Part shown: positions 49,589-59,447 of the stretch, piece by piece
Numbering within the stretch: the first letter of the stretch is position 1
Layout of the letters: every line of letters starts with the position of its first letter
Assembly: GCF_003006155.1 (NCBI RefSeq)
Contig: NZ_CP023559.1
Coordinates: 3,720,001-3,784,000 of the forward strand
Direction of reading: 5' to 3'
Length of the DNA: 64,000 nt
Source: Salinicola tamaricis
GTDB taxonomy: Bacteria > Pseudomonadota > Gammaproteobacteria > Pseudomonadales > Halomonadaceae
Made by a program: the position numbers and the translations under genes
Notes under the pieces: model-generated
What the model saw: the letters and a program-made list of their open reading frames with translations, nothing else
The model's database searches: none
Told to the model about the DNA's origin: nothing

Positions 49589-51970
49589 TCAACTGCGCAG
49601 CCTGGCGCCGAAACGGGACTCGGCTTCGTCCACCACGGCTGCAATTAACTGATTGATTTCATCGTCATTGAGAGTGCGCGAAGGATGCTGCCAGGTCAAG
49701 CCCAGGGCGATGCTCTTGTGCCCCTCGGCGACCCCCTGCCCCTGGTAGACATCGAACAGCTGCCATTGGGTGAGCCACTCGCCGGCACGCGCGCGGATCG
49801 CTTCCAGCAGCGGCGCCACGCCCACCTCGGCATCGACCACGAAGGCCAGATCGCGACGCACCTCGGGGTAGCGCGACAGCGGTTGGAAGGCCGCAATCCG
49901 CCCTTCGAGTACCGCCTGCTGGGCGACTTCGAAGAGATAGACCTCCGGCTTGATGCCCAACTGCGCCCGGATCGACGGGTGCAGCGCGCCGATCCAGCCC
50001 TGAGCCTGCTCCCCTCGATAGAGTTGGGCGGTACGTCCCGGGTGCAGCGCGGGGTGGCTGGCGGCGACGAACTGCCACTCGTCGGCGCAGCCGCCAAGCG
50101 CCAGCAGGCTCTCGAGATCGCCCTTGAGGTCGAAGAAGTCGACGCTCTCACGTCCCGCGGCCCAGCCCTCCACGTCGCGGCTACCACACACCAGCCCGCC
50201 GATCATCGGCGTCTGCACCAGCGCATCGAGCTCGCCCTGGAACACCAGCCCGGTCTCGAACAGACGCACCCGCTGCTGCTGGCGATTGAGGTTGTGCATC
50301 AGCGCCTTGAGCAGCCCCGGGAAGAGGCTGTGACGCATCACCGACATGTCGCTGGAGATGGGGTTGGCCAGGGTCGGCGACACCGCCTCCGGCAGCAGCA
50401 ACGACTGCAGCTCGGGGGAGACGAAGCTGTAGGTCACCGCCTCCTGATAGCCACGCGAGACCAGGTGACGGCGCACCCGGCGCAGCGGCTGCAGCGCCTC
50501 GTCGGCCGGCTTCAGGCTCAGCCGCGCCTGGGGCCGCCGCACCGGCAACCGGTTGTAGCCGTGGACGCGCGCCAGCTCCTCGATCAGATCCTCTTCGATG
50601 GCGATGTCGAAGCGCCAGCTCGGGATCTGCACCCGCCAGCGGTCGCCGGGCGCCGACGCGGTCATGCCCAGGCCGCGGAAGATGCGCTGAATCTCCTCGT
50701 CGGGCAGGCGCACGTCGAGGCAGGCGGCGAGGCGTTCGCGACTCAGTGCGACATCGTCGCGCTGGGGCAGGTGCACCGGCTTGCGCACCTCGGAGATCGG
50801 GCCCGGCGTACCCCCGACGATCGCCAGCAGCAGCTCGGTGGCACGCTCCATCGCCGGACGCGTGATGTCCGGGTCGACGCCGCGCTCGAAGCGGTGGGAG
50901 GCATCGGTGTGCAACCCGAACTCACGCGCCTTGCCCGCCACCGCGAGCGGCGCGAAGAAGGCGGCCTCGAGGAACAGGTGGCGGGTGTCGGCGCCGACGC
51001 CGCTGTCCTCGCCCCCCATGACGCCGGCGATCGCCAGCGCCTTGGCCTGATCCGCGATCACCAGGGTAGTGCCATCCAGCACGACTTCCTGGCCGTCGAG
51101 CAGGGTCAGCCGCTCGCCGTCGTGGGCCCGGCGCACCTCGATGCCCCCTTCGAGCACGTCGAGATCGAAGGCGTGCATCGGCTGCCCCAGCTCGAGCATC
51201 ACGTAGTTGGTGACGTCGACCGCCGGATCGATGCTGCGAATACCGCTGCGACGCAGGCGTTCGCGCATCCACAGCGGCGTCTGCGCGCTCAGGTCGACGT
51301 CGCGGATCACCCGGCCGAGATAGCGCGGGCAACCCGCTTCGTCGCTCACCGCGATCGGGAACTGGGCATTGCTGCGCGCCACCACCGGCGCGATGTTCGG
51401 CTCCACCACCCGGGTCGCGGTGACGCAGCCGACTTCACGGGCGATACCGCGCAGACTGAGACAGTCGCCGCGATTCGGAGTCAGATCGACGTCGATGGTG
51501 CTGTCGTCCAGCGTCATCCAGGCACGGAAGTCCTTACCGACCGGCGCATCCGCGGGCAGCACGTAGATGCCTTCGGAGTGCCCTTCCTCCAGCCCCAGCT
51601 CGGAGGCGGAGCAAATCATGCCGTGGGACTCGACACCCCGCAGCTTAGCTCGCTTGATCTTGAAATCCTCGGGCAGCACCGCGCCGACCCGGGCGAACGG
51701 CACCTTCTGGCCCACGGCGACGTTGGGCGCGCCACACACCACCTGCACCGGTTCGCCGCTACCGTCCTGAACCTGGCACACATTGAGCTTGTCGGCGTCC
51801 GGATGCGGCGCCTTGGCCACCACTTCCGCAACCACCACGCCTGCGAACACCGCCCCGACCGGCTCGATCGCATCGACCTCCAGGCCGGCCATGGTGATGG
51901 CATCCGCCAGGGCCTGGGTATCGAGCTGAGGAGAGACCCACTCGCGCAGCCACGCTTCGGAAAACTTCAT
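49589..51970 (-). CDS. pheT: Phenylalanyl-tRNA synthetase beta subunit
   Basis: 793 residues, intact. Large subunit of the alpha2beta2 enzyme. N-terminal tRNA-binding fold (GVVVAEVVAKAPHPDADKLN; VVCGAPNVAVGQKVPFARVG), B3/B4 editing region, B5 domain, catalytic-like domain and the C-terminal anticodon-binding FDX-ACB domain (FQPLSRYPEVRRDLAFVVDA). Located 27 bases after pheS. Start ATG 51970 preceded by AAGGAGTATCAAG. Confidence 0.97.
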   Translation of the reverse strand: MKFSEAWLREWVSPQLDTQALADAITMAGLEVDAIEPVGAVFAGVVVAEVVAKAPHPDADKLNVCQVQDGSGEPVQVVCGAPNVAVGQKVPFARVGAVLPEDFKIKRAKLRGVESHGMICSASELGLEEGHSEGIYVLPADAPVGKDFRAWMTLDDSTIDVDLTPNRGDCLSLRGIAREVGCVTATRVVEPNIAPVVARSNAQFPIAVSDEAGCPRYLGRVIRDVDLSAQTPLWMRERLRRSGIRSIDPAVDVTNYVMLELGQPMHAFDLDVLEGGIEVRRAHDGERLTLLDGQEVVLDGTTLVIADQAKALAIAGVMGGEDSGVGADTRHLFLEAAFFAPLAVAGKAREFGLHTDASHRFERGVDPDITRPAMERATELLLAIVGGTPGPISEVRKPVHLPQRDDVALSRERLAACLDVRLPDEEIQRIFRGLGMTASAPGDRWRVQIPSWRFDIAIEEDLIEELARVHGYNRLPVRRPQARLSLKPADEALQPLRRVRRHLVSRGYQEAVTYSFVSPELQSLLLPEAVSPTLANPISSDMSVMRHSLFPGLLKALMHNLNRQQQRVRLFETGLVFQGELDALVQTPMIGGLVCGSRDVEGWAAGRESVDFFDLKGDLESLLALGGCADEWQFVAASHPALHPGRTAQLYRGEQAQGWIGALHPSIRAQLGIKPEVYLFEVAQQAVLEGRIAAFQPLSRYPEVRRDLAFVVDAEVGVAPLLEAIRARAGEWLTQWQLFDVYQGQGVAEGHKSIALGLTWQHPSRTLNDDEINQLIAAVVDEAESRFGARLRS

Positions 51971-51997
51971 CTTGATACTCCTTGACTGGCGAAGAAC

Positions 51998-53137
<1,140 letters not shown>

Positions 53138-53172
53138 TTACCTCGACCCGCGAAGGGTCAGGAATGACCGGT

Positions 53173-53523
53173 TTATGCAGCCTTGGCTTTCTCGACGAGC
53201 GCCGTGAAAGCGGCCTTCTCGTGAACGGCCAGATCGGCCAGCACCTTGCGGTCGATCTCGATACCCGCCTTCTTGAGACCGGCGACGAAACGGCTGTAGG
53301 ACAGGCCGTTGTTGCGTGCCGCCGCATTGATACGGGTGATCCACAGCGCGCGGAACTGACGCTTGCGCTGACGACGGTCACGATAGGCATACTGACCGGC
53401 TTTGATGACCGCCTGCTTGGCTACGCGGAAGACGCGCGAGCGCGCACCGTAGTAACCCTTGGCCTGCTTCATGATCTTCTTGTGACGACGACGTGCGACG
53501 ACACCACGCTTGACGCGAGACAT
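53173..53523 (-). CDS. rplT: 50S ribosomal protein L20
   Basis: 116 residues, near normal family length. [20 protein letters not shown] and [20 protein letters not shown] are diagnostic of the long basic N-terminal extension. In E. coli, L20 represses rpmI-rplT translation by binding the mRNA. Start ATG 53523 with AGGAGAGTACT. Confidence 0.97.
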   Translation of the reverse strand: MSRVKRGVVARRRHKKIMKQAKGYYGARSRVFRVAKQAVIKAGQYAYRDRRQRKRQFRALWITRINAAARNNGLSYSRFVAGLKKAGIEIDRKVLADLAVHEKAAFTALVEKAKAA

Positions 53524-53562
53524 AGTACTCTCCTGACGTTAAAAAAGGTCGACCAAAGGGGC

Positions 53563-53757
53563 TCAGAGGTTCGGCAGCATGCGGGCCACGAGCTGCTTGT
53601 CGGCAGCGTGAACCTGCTTCATACCGCGCAGCTGACGCTTACGCTTGGTGGACTTCTTGGTCAGGATGTGACTACGGAAAGACTGCTTGTGCTTGAAGCC
53701 ATTGGCGGTCTTCTTGAAGCGCTTGGCAGCGCCGCTGTTGCTCTTGATTTTCGGCAT
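53563..53757 (-). CDS. rpmI: 50S ribosomal protein L35
   Basis: 64 residues, basic: [20 protein letters not shown], then [20 protein letters not shown] and [20 protein letters not shown]. Thirty-nine bases upstream of rplT and 87 downstream of infC. Confidence 0.96.
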   Translation of the reverse strand: MPKIKSNSGAAKRFKKTANGFKHKQSFRSHILTKKSTKRKRQLRGMKQVHAADKQLVARMLPNL

Positions 53758-53844
53758 GAGTAGAAACTCCGATCCGATTTCTTTAGAAAACCCGAGGCCG
53801 GGCGTGGCGCATCGGCGCCACACCCCGTTCGACTTGCCCGCGGA

Positions 53845-54384
53845 TCACTTCTTCTTGGGCGCAAGGATCATGATCATCTGCCGACCTTCCATCTTGGGGA
53901 AGGATTCGACAGCGGCCATCTCCTCGAGATCGCCGGCGATCCGTTCCATCAGTCGACGACCGATGTCCTGGTGCGCCATCTCGCGACCGCGGAAGCGGAG
54001 CGTGACCTTGCCCTTGTCGCCACCTTCGAGGAAACGTATCAGGTTCTTGAGCTTCACCTGATAGTCGCCCTCGTCCGTGCCAGGCCGGAATTTCACTTCC
54101 TTGACCTGAATCTGCTTGGTCTTCTTCTTCTGAGCCGATTTCTGCTTCTTCTGCTCGAAGAGGAATTTACCGTAGTCCATGATCTTGCAGACGATGGGGT
54201 CGGCATTGGAAATCTGCACGAGGTCCATACCGGCTTCCTCGGCACGCTCCAGCGCCTCTTGCATGGGGACGACCCCCACCTGCTCACCCTCGGCATCGAT
54301 GAGGCGAACTTCGTCTGCACGAATACGGTCATTGATGGGCGCGCGCTTTTCCTGAGGACGCCCGCGCTGATTATTACGCTTGAT
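53845..54384 (-). CDS. infC: Translation initiation factor IF-3, ATC start codon
   Basis: 179 residues. The frame extends to ATC at 54384 (minus strand), with GGAG eight bases upstream (GGAGATCTAACG). It gives [20 protein letters not shown] followed by [20 protein letters not shown], the normal N-domain; no ATG or GTG lies upstream of the N-domain. The C-domain has [20 protein letters not shown] and [20 protein letters not shown]. In E. coli infC starts with AUU and IF3 represses its own translation by discriminating against it; an AUC start would serve in the same way. Lies 34 bases after thrS. Confidence 0.95.
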   Translation of the reverse strand: MKRNNQRGRPQEKRAPINDRIRADEVRLIDAEGEQVGVVPMQEALERAEEAGMDLVQISNADPIVCKIMDYGKFLFEQKKQKSAQKKKTKQIQVKEVKFRPGTDEGDYQVKLKNLIRFLEGGDKGKVTLRFRGREMAHQDIGRRLMERIAGDLEEMAAVESFPKMEGRQMIMILAPKKK

Positions 54385-54418
54385 CGTTAGATCTCCGTTT
54401 GGCGATTCACGTTGCTGC

Positions 54419-56329
54419 TCAGTGCTGATCCGGCTTGCCTGCCTGCTCGAGCTGCGCCAACAGCGCCTCTACCGACAGGGAGCCCAGATCCTCGCCGGAC
54501 CGAGTACGCACGGCAACGGCACCCGATTCGACTTCCTTATCTCCGACAACCAGCAGATAAGGGATCTTCTGCAGCGTATGTTCGCGAATTTTAAAGCCGA
54601 TCTTCTCATTCCTCAAGTCCGCTTCGACACGGAAGCCCGCTTCACGCAAGCGCTTCAGGAGATTGTCGGCATATTCGCGCTGTGCATCGGTGATGTTCAA
54701 CACCACCGCCTGGACCGGCGCCAGCCACAGCGGCAGGGCTCCGGCGTAGTGCTCGATCAGGATACCCACGAAACGCTCCATCGAGCCAACGATGGCACGG
54801 TGCAGCATGACCGGGGTCTGGCGCGAGCCATCCTCGGCCACATACTGGGCACCGAGGCGACCGGGCATCATGAAGTCGACCTGCATGGTGCCGACCTGCC
54901 ACTCGCGACCCAGGCAGTCCTTCATATGGTACTCGATCTTGGGACCATAGAAAGCACCTTCGCCGGGCAACTCCTGCCATTCGACATCACAGTTGCCGAG
55001 CGCGGCACGCAGCGCACCTTCTGCCCTGTCCCAGGTCTCATCGCTGCCCAGGCGCTTGTCCGGGCGCAACGCGATCTTCACCGCGATGTCGTCGAAGCCG
55101 AAGTCCGCGTAGACCTTGAGCGCCTGACGATGGAAGGCGGTCACCTCGGGCTCGATCTGCTCGGGCGTACAGAAGACGTGACCGTCGTCCTGGGTGAAGG
55201 CACGCACGCGCATGATACCGTGTAGCGCACCGGAAGGCTCGTTGCGATGACAGCCGCCGAACTCACCATAACGGATCGGCAGCTCGCGATAGCTTCGCAG
55301 ACCCGAATTGAAGACCTGGACATGGCCCGGGCAGTTCATCGGCTTGAGCGCATACTCGCGCTTCTCCGACTCGGTGAAGAACATGTTCTCGGCGTAGTTG
55401 TCCCAGTGGCCAGACTTCTTCCACAGCGACACGTCCATCACCTGAGGACACTTGATCTCCTGGTAGCCGCCGCTCTTGTAGACCTTACGCATGTACTGCT
55501 CGACGACCTGCCACAGGGTCCAACCGCGGGGGTGCCAGAACACCATGCCAGGCGCCTCTTCCTGCATGTGGAAGAAGTCGAAACGACGCGCCAGCTTGCG
55601 ATGGTCGCGCTTCTCGGCCTCTTCCAGACGCTGCAGATAGGCCTTGAGCGCTTTCTTGTCGGCCCAGGCCGTGCCGTAGATACGGGTCAGCATGGGGTTG
55701 GCGGAGTCACCCCGCCAGTAGGCGCCAGCCAGCTTGGTCAGCTTGAACGCCTTGAGGTGCCGAGTGTTGGGCACATGAGGCCCGCGGCACATGTCGATGT
55801 ACTCCTGGTGATGGTAGAGACGAATCGTCTCGCCATCGGGAATCCCTTCGACGATCTGCTGCTTGTAGGGCTCGTCGCGGGAGACGAAGGTCGCCAGCGC
55901 CTTAGCCTTGTCGACGTATTCGCGCTCGACGTCGTAATCCTGGTCGATCAGCGCCTTCATGCGCGCCTCGATCTGCTCCAGATCCTCCGACGAGATCGAC
56001 TCGCCGAAGTCGATGTCGTAATAGAAGCCGTCTTCGATGACCGGACCGATCGCCATCTTCGCTGCCGGGTAGAGCTGCTTGATCGCATGCCCCATCAGGT
56101 GAGCGCAGGAGTGGCGTATGATATCCACCCCTTCCGGGTCGCGCGCGGTGATGATGGCGACCTCGGCATCGTGTTCGATCAGATCCGCGGCATCGACCTC
56201 GACCCCATCGATCTTGCCGGCAATGCACGCTTTGGCCAGACCCGGCCCAATGGACTTGGCCAGCGCCATGATGCTGATGGGATGTTCGAAGGTTCTCTGA
56301 CTGCCGTCGGGCAGCGTGACAATAGGCAT
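54419..56329 (-). CDS. thrS: Threonyl-tRNA synthetase
   Basis: 636 residues, intact. TGS domain [19 protein letters not shown], editing domain with [19 protein letters not shown], class II core with the zinc ligands Cys in [10 protein letters not shown], His in [20 protein letters not shown] and His in [20 protein letters not shown], and the C-terminal anticodon domain ([20 protein letters not shown]). Start ATG 56329 with AAGGA seven bases upstream. First gene of the translation operon; a tRNA-like hairpin precedes its ribosome-binding site. Confidence 0.97.
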   Translation of the reverse strand: MPIVTLPDGSQRTFEHPISIMALAKSIGPGLAKACIAGKIDGVEVDAADLIEHDAEVAIITARDPEGVDIIRHSCAHLMGHAIKQLYPAAKMAIGPVIEDGFYYDIDFGESISSEDLEQIEARMKALIDQDYDVEREYVDKAKALATFVSRDEPYKQQIVEGIPDGETIRLYHHQEYIDMCRGPHVPNTRHLKAFKLTKLAGAYWRGDSANPMLTRIYGTAWADKKALKAYLQRLEEAEKRDHRKLARRFDFFHMQEEAPGMVFWHPRGWTLWQVVEQYMRKVYKSGGYQEIKCPQVMDVSLWKKSGHWDNYAENMFFTESEKREYALKPMNCPGHVQVFNSGLRSYRELPIRYGEFGGCHRNEPSGALHGIMRVRAFTQDDGHVFCTPEQIEPEVTAFHRQALKVYADFGFDDIAVKIALRPDKRLGSDETWDRAEGALRAALGNCDVEWQELPGEGAFYGPKIEYHMKDCLGREWQVGTMQVDFMMPGRLGAQYVAEDGSRQTPVMLHRAIVGSMERFVGILIEHYAGALPLWLAPVQAVVLNITDAQREYADNLLKRLREAGFRVEADLRNEKIGFKIREHTLQKIPYLLVVGDKEVESGAVAVRTRSGEDLGSLSVEALLAQLEQAGKPDQH

Positions 56330-56343
56330 GAAGACATCCTTAT

Positions 56344-56378
56344 GTTCAGTGGTGGTCCACACCAAGGACCACATGAAC
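56344..56378 (-). promoter_or_regulatory. Probable thrS translational operator: anticodon-arm mimic of tRNA-Thr(GGU)
   Basis: On the minus strand an outer stem GTTCA / TGAAC (56374-56378, 56344-56348) encloses a seven-base-pair stem GTGGTCC / GGACCAC (56366-56372, 56352-56358) with the seven-base loop TTGGTGT. The loop has U at position 33 and GGU at positions 34-36, as in the tRNA-Thr(GGU) anticodon loop. The hairpin ends two bases before the AAGGA ribosome-binding site of thrS. In E. coli, ThrRS binds a comparable anticodon-like hairpin in its own mRNA leader and blocks ribosome entry. Confidence 0.7.
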
Positions 56379-56582
56379 GGTTCGATACGGTGACGTCGCT
56401 ATCCACGATCAGCCTGCATACGGGCAGGCCAATGTTCGGCGGAAAGGCGTCGGCTTGACGATATCGCCGTGAGGCGAGTTTGGGGGCACTAGCGTAGCAG
56501 CGCCGGGAGACCGACGCCATCGATTACGCGGTCGCCCGAGCAGACGTGGCAGGAGAAGTCGTCGCTGGAGCGGACAGGATTG
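56379..56582. other. Upstream region of the thrS operon
   Basis: No gene seen. Together with the operator above it fills the 314-bp gap between thrS and the OmpA-family gene, and must contain the operon promoter on the minus strand; I could not place the promoter with confidence. Confidence 0.4.
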
Positions 56583-56618
56583 CCCTAAAACGACAGAGGG
56601 CGCCCGAAGGCGCCCTCT
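56583..56618 (-). terminator. Rho-independent terminator of the OmpA-family gene
   Basis: Ten-base stem AGAGGGCGCC / GGCGCCCTCT (56595-56604 and 56609-56618) with a tetraloop, followed on the minus strand by GTCGTTTTAG. Confidence 0.78.
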
Positions 56619-56643
56619 TGATCACATCGATCTGGTGGCGAGC

Positions 56644-57537
56644 TTACTTCCACTCGTCCAGTTCGACGCGACGGTTCTGGGCACGACCTTCAGCGGTGTC
56701 GTTGCTGGCGATCGGATCGCTCTCACCGTGACCGTAGGTCATGATGTTGTCAGCATTGAAGCCCTTGTTGACCAGGTACGCTTTGACGGAGTCGGCGCGA
56801 CGCTGGGACAGCTTCTGGTTGTAGTCAGCCGGACCCACGGAGTCAGTGTAGCCGTCGAGACGGATACGCAGCTTGGCGTTGGTGTTGGAGCTGGCCATCA
56901 GCTTCTGGGAGATACCGTCGAGGATCGACTCGGCCTGCGGAGTCAGCTCAGCGGAATCGAACTTGAAGTTGACGTCACGCAGAATGACGCTCTCTTCACA
57001 GCCCAGGGAGTTGACCTTGGCACCAGCCGGGGTGTTCGGGCACTGGTCCTGGTAGTCAGGCACGCCGTCACCGTCGGAATCCAGCGGGCAGCCCTGAGCG
57101 TTGACTTCGACGCCAGCCGGGGTACCCGGGCACTGGTCCATGTAGTCCGGCACGCCGTCACCGTCGGTGTCCAGCGGGCAGCCTACCGCATCAACCGCGA
57201 CGCCGGCCGGGGTGTTCGGGCACTGGTCACGATCGTCCGGCACGCCGTCGCCGTCGCTGTCGACGACATTGGAGGAGTAGTCGGCACACAGCAGAGCACC
57301 TGCCGTCGCGCCGGCAACGCCACCCACGGCTGCGCCAGTGTCTTCGTCGGAACTACCGCTGGTTGCGTAGCCCAGACCACCGCCGATCAGACCGCCAGCG
57401 ATGCCACAGACGAACGGCGAGTTGTACCACGCCTGATCGGAAGAGCTACCGGTGGACTCCATGCCAGAACTGGCACAACCAGAAAGACCGACTACCAGAG
57501 CAGAGCCCAGCAGCAGGCCAGTCGTTGATTTTTTCAT
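56644..57537 (-). CDS. OmpA-family lipoprotein with thrombospondin type 3 repeats
   Basis: 297 residues. Lipoprotein signal LLLGSALVVGLSGCASS; glycine-rich membrane-interacting segment CGIAGGLIGGGLGYATSG; three calcium-binding DxDGDGVPD repeats; and a C-terminal OmpA peptidoglycan-binding domain (VNFKFDSAELTPQAESILDG, LDGYTDSVGPADYNQKLSQR, RRADSVKAYLVNKGFNADNI, AEGRAQNRRVELDEW). Probably anchors the outer membrane to peptidoglycan. Intact, monocistronic, with a terminator. Start ATG 57537 preceded by GAAGGAGTCTTAC. Confidence 0.92.
   Translation of the reverse strand: MKKSTTGLLLGSALVVGLSGCASSGMESTGSSSDQAWYNSPFVCGIAGGLIGGGLGYATSGSSDEDTGAAVGGVAGATAGALLCADYSSNVVDSDGDGVPDDRDQCPNTPAGVAVDAVGCPLDTDGDGVPDYMDQCPGTPAGVEVNAQGCPLDSDGDGVPDYQDQCPNTPAGAKVNSLGCEESVILRDVNFKFDSAELTPQAESILDGISQKLMASSNTNAKLRIRLDGYTDSVGPADYNQKLSQRRADSVKAYLVNKGFNADNIMTYGHGESDPIASNDTAEGRAQNRRVELDEWK
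57022..57269 (-). repeat. Three 90-bp tandem repeats coding the calcium-binding repeats
   Basis: Repeats start at 57022, 57112 and 57202 (plus coordinates), 30 codons each, encoding DSDGDGVPDYQDQCPNTPAG-type units. DNA identity between copies is high, so this is a likely site for copy-number change. Confidence 0.75.
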
Positions 57538-57623
57538 GTAAGACTCCTTCTTAACACAGCGCTAGTCGTAACGGGCGTTACCCAGCGGCTTCGAGTATAG
57601 AAGCCGATTTCGTTGGGAGAAAG

Positions 57624-57830
57624 TCATTCCCCTCCCTCAACGACAAAGAAATCTCTCGCGATGGGAACCCATCGAGTCGAGTAGCGGTCAATGTTCCCAT
57701 TGTCCCTTTTTCTTTGCAGCTCCGTAACAGCATTGTCGATTCCTTGCCGGTATGCAAACCCGCGTCGGAAACACTGTTCTTTTTTAGCATCATTTACGAG
57801 ATTGGCAAAGCGTAGCCGCGAAAAGTTCAC
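57624..57830 (-). CDS. Hypothetical 68-residue protein coupled to the DUF2489 gene
   Basis: The GTG start at 57830 overlaps the stop of the upstream gene (GTGA), the usual sign of translational coupling. Product: VNFSRLRFANLVNDAKKEQC, FRRGFAYRQGIDNAVTELQR, KRDNGNIDRYSTRWVPIARD, FFVVEGGE. It is basic and has no recognisable domain. Base composition is lower in GC than its neighbours. No strong independent ribosome-binding site, so its reality is uncertain. No other gene is seen in 57538-57623. Confidence 0.35.
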   Translation of the reverse strand: MNFSRLRFANLVNDAKKEQCFRRGFAYRQGIDNAVTELQRKRDNGNIDRYSTRWVPIARDFFVVEGGE

Positions 57831-58310
57831 GCCACTTGCGTGATTGCCGCCCCCTTGTCGGGCCAGTCGGCACACAGCGCCTGCAGCGCCCGGGCAGCAT
57901 CGTCCAGCCGCGTCTCGTACTGCTCGGCGATCGCCACCCGAGCGAGATCCTCCCTGTGGCGCTGACGCGGCGTCAACTCGCTCCGGGCGGCATGCGTACG
58001 CAGATGCGCCGCCTGCGCCTGGACCTCGGCGATCACTTTGAAGCGCTCCTGCGTCACCAGCTGATGGTCGACGATGTCCAGTAGGACCTTGCAGCGCAGG
58101 GCGCCCTCGACCAGGTCTACCTGGCGTTCGAGCATCGCTTGCGAGATCGCCGCCAGACTATCGATGCAGTTGCGATTGGCACGCGCGATCTCGTCACGAC
58201 GAAACGTCTCGCGTCGCCGCACCTCGCGCCACAGCCGGCGGGCGTAGAGGGACAGTCCCACCACCACGGCCAGCCACCAGCGCCAGCGCGCTCACTCCCC
58301 ATGCAGACAT
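57827..58310 (-). CDS. DUF2489 membrane-anchored protein; one indel event
   Basis: About 161 residues. Start ATG 58310 (GAGAGTGTG upstream) gives MSAWGVSALALVA and, after an out-of-frame base near 58270, VVVGLSLYARRLWREVRRRE: one N-terminal membrane helix followed by a cytoplasmic helical domain. NRNCIDSLAAISQAMLERQV and DLVEGALRCKVLLDIVDHQL are typical of DUF2489. Function unknown. It lies 46 bases downstream of cysQ on the same strand. Confidence 0.7.
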
Positions 58311-58356
58311 CACACTCTCCTGAACCGATCGATTGTCTTCGCAGACGTCGTCACAC

Positions 58357-59169
58357 TCACGGCGCCTCGTGCCACACCCTCCGCCAGGTTCCCTGGGGGT
58401 CGGCACAGGCGACGAAGTCCGGATTGAGCAGCGACGCCTTGGTGTTGTAATGCAGCGGTTGCCAGTCACGCGGATCGACCAAGGCTCCGCCTGCACCTTC
58501 CAAAATCGCTTGCGCCGCCGCCGTGTCCCACTCGCTGGTCGGGCCGAAGCGCGGGTAGAGATCCGCCTCGCCAGCAGCGATGCGACAGCACTTGAGAGAA
58601 CTGCCGAGGGCTTCCACCCGGGCCCCAGGCAACCGCTCGAGGAACGCCTGGGTGCGCGCATCGCAGTGATGGCGACTCACCATCACCCGCGGTGGCGTAC
58701 GTGAGGCGCAGCCGAGCCGGACCCAGGATGCGCCGCTGGCCGCCTGGTACCAGGCGCCCGATTCACCGCCGCCAGCCCACACCTCGCCACTGCCGGGCTT
58801 GGCGATCACCCCCAGTACCGTGCGCTGATCACGAATCAGGGCGACATTGACACTGTACTCGTCGGAGCCGCGGATGAACTCCTTGGTGCCATCCAGCGGA
58901 TCGATCAGCCAGTAGCGAGACCAGCGTCGGCGCGTCTCCCAGGGGGTCGCCGCCGCCTCCTCGGAGAGCACCGGCAAGCGGGCATCGCCCAGCGTCGGCA
59001 ACCCCTCCATCAATACCCGGTGGGCGGCGAGATCGGCGTCGGTCACCGGGCTGGCGTCGGTCTTGAAGCGCGTCCCCAGACCGTCAGCAGCGGCGCTCAG
59101 GATCGCCTCACCGGCGCGCCTGCAGAGCGACGCCAGGGCGTCGAAAGAAGGGTAGAGAGAAGCGCTCAT
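58357..59169 (-). CDS. cysQ: 3'(2'),5'-bisphosphate nucleotidase
   Basis: 270 residues. Inositol-monophosphatase fold enzyme that degrades 3'-phosphoadenosine 5'-phosphate from sulfate assimilation. KTDASPVTDADLAAHRVLME, VLSEEAAATPW, YWLIDPLDGTKEFIRGSDEY (DPLDGT with the CysQ-typical KEFI) and GPTSEWDTAAAQAILEGAGG (WDTAA) are present. Na/Li-sensitive in other bacteria, relevant to a halophile. Intact. Confidence 0.93.
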   Translation of the reverse strand: MSASLYPSFDALASLCRRAGEAILSAAADGLGTRFKTDASPVTDADLAAHRVLMEGLPTLGDARLPVLSEEAAATPWETRRRWSRYWLIDPLDGTKEFIRGSDEYSVNVALIRDQRTVLGVIAKPGSGEVWAGGGESGAWYQAASGASWVRLGCASRTPPRVMVSRHHCDARTQAFLERLPGARVEALGSSLKCCRIAAGEADLYPRFGPTSEWDTAAAQAILEGAGGALVDPRDWQPLHYNTKASLLNPDFVACADPQGTWRRVWHEAP

Positions 59170-59447
59170 GCAGTCATCCTAGGTCACCGGCGGCGCTACC
59201 GCCGTCGCCGCGCAGCGGGTGGACGGCCAATCCAGTGACGGCCGCAGCGTGCGCGCATGATATTAGACCCGTGCACCTGCCGCACCCTCGCCGGCGATGA
59301 GCACGGCAAGTGCAGCGTGCAGATCTGTTGATAGACTGGGGTTCATGGTGATGTGGCGCATGCCCGGCGCTGGGTCATACGCCGCATCGCCAGGCCCTCA
59401 CCAGTCACCATCGCTCGGCCCATCGCCTCGTCAAACGGAGAGACGTC

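Noticed and set aside
56352-56372. thrS leader hairpin as a transcription terminator
   Set aside because: No U tract follows; the loop sequence and the position next to the ribosome-binding site fit a translational operator better.
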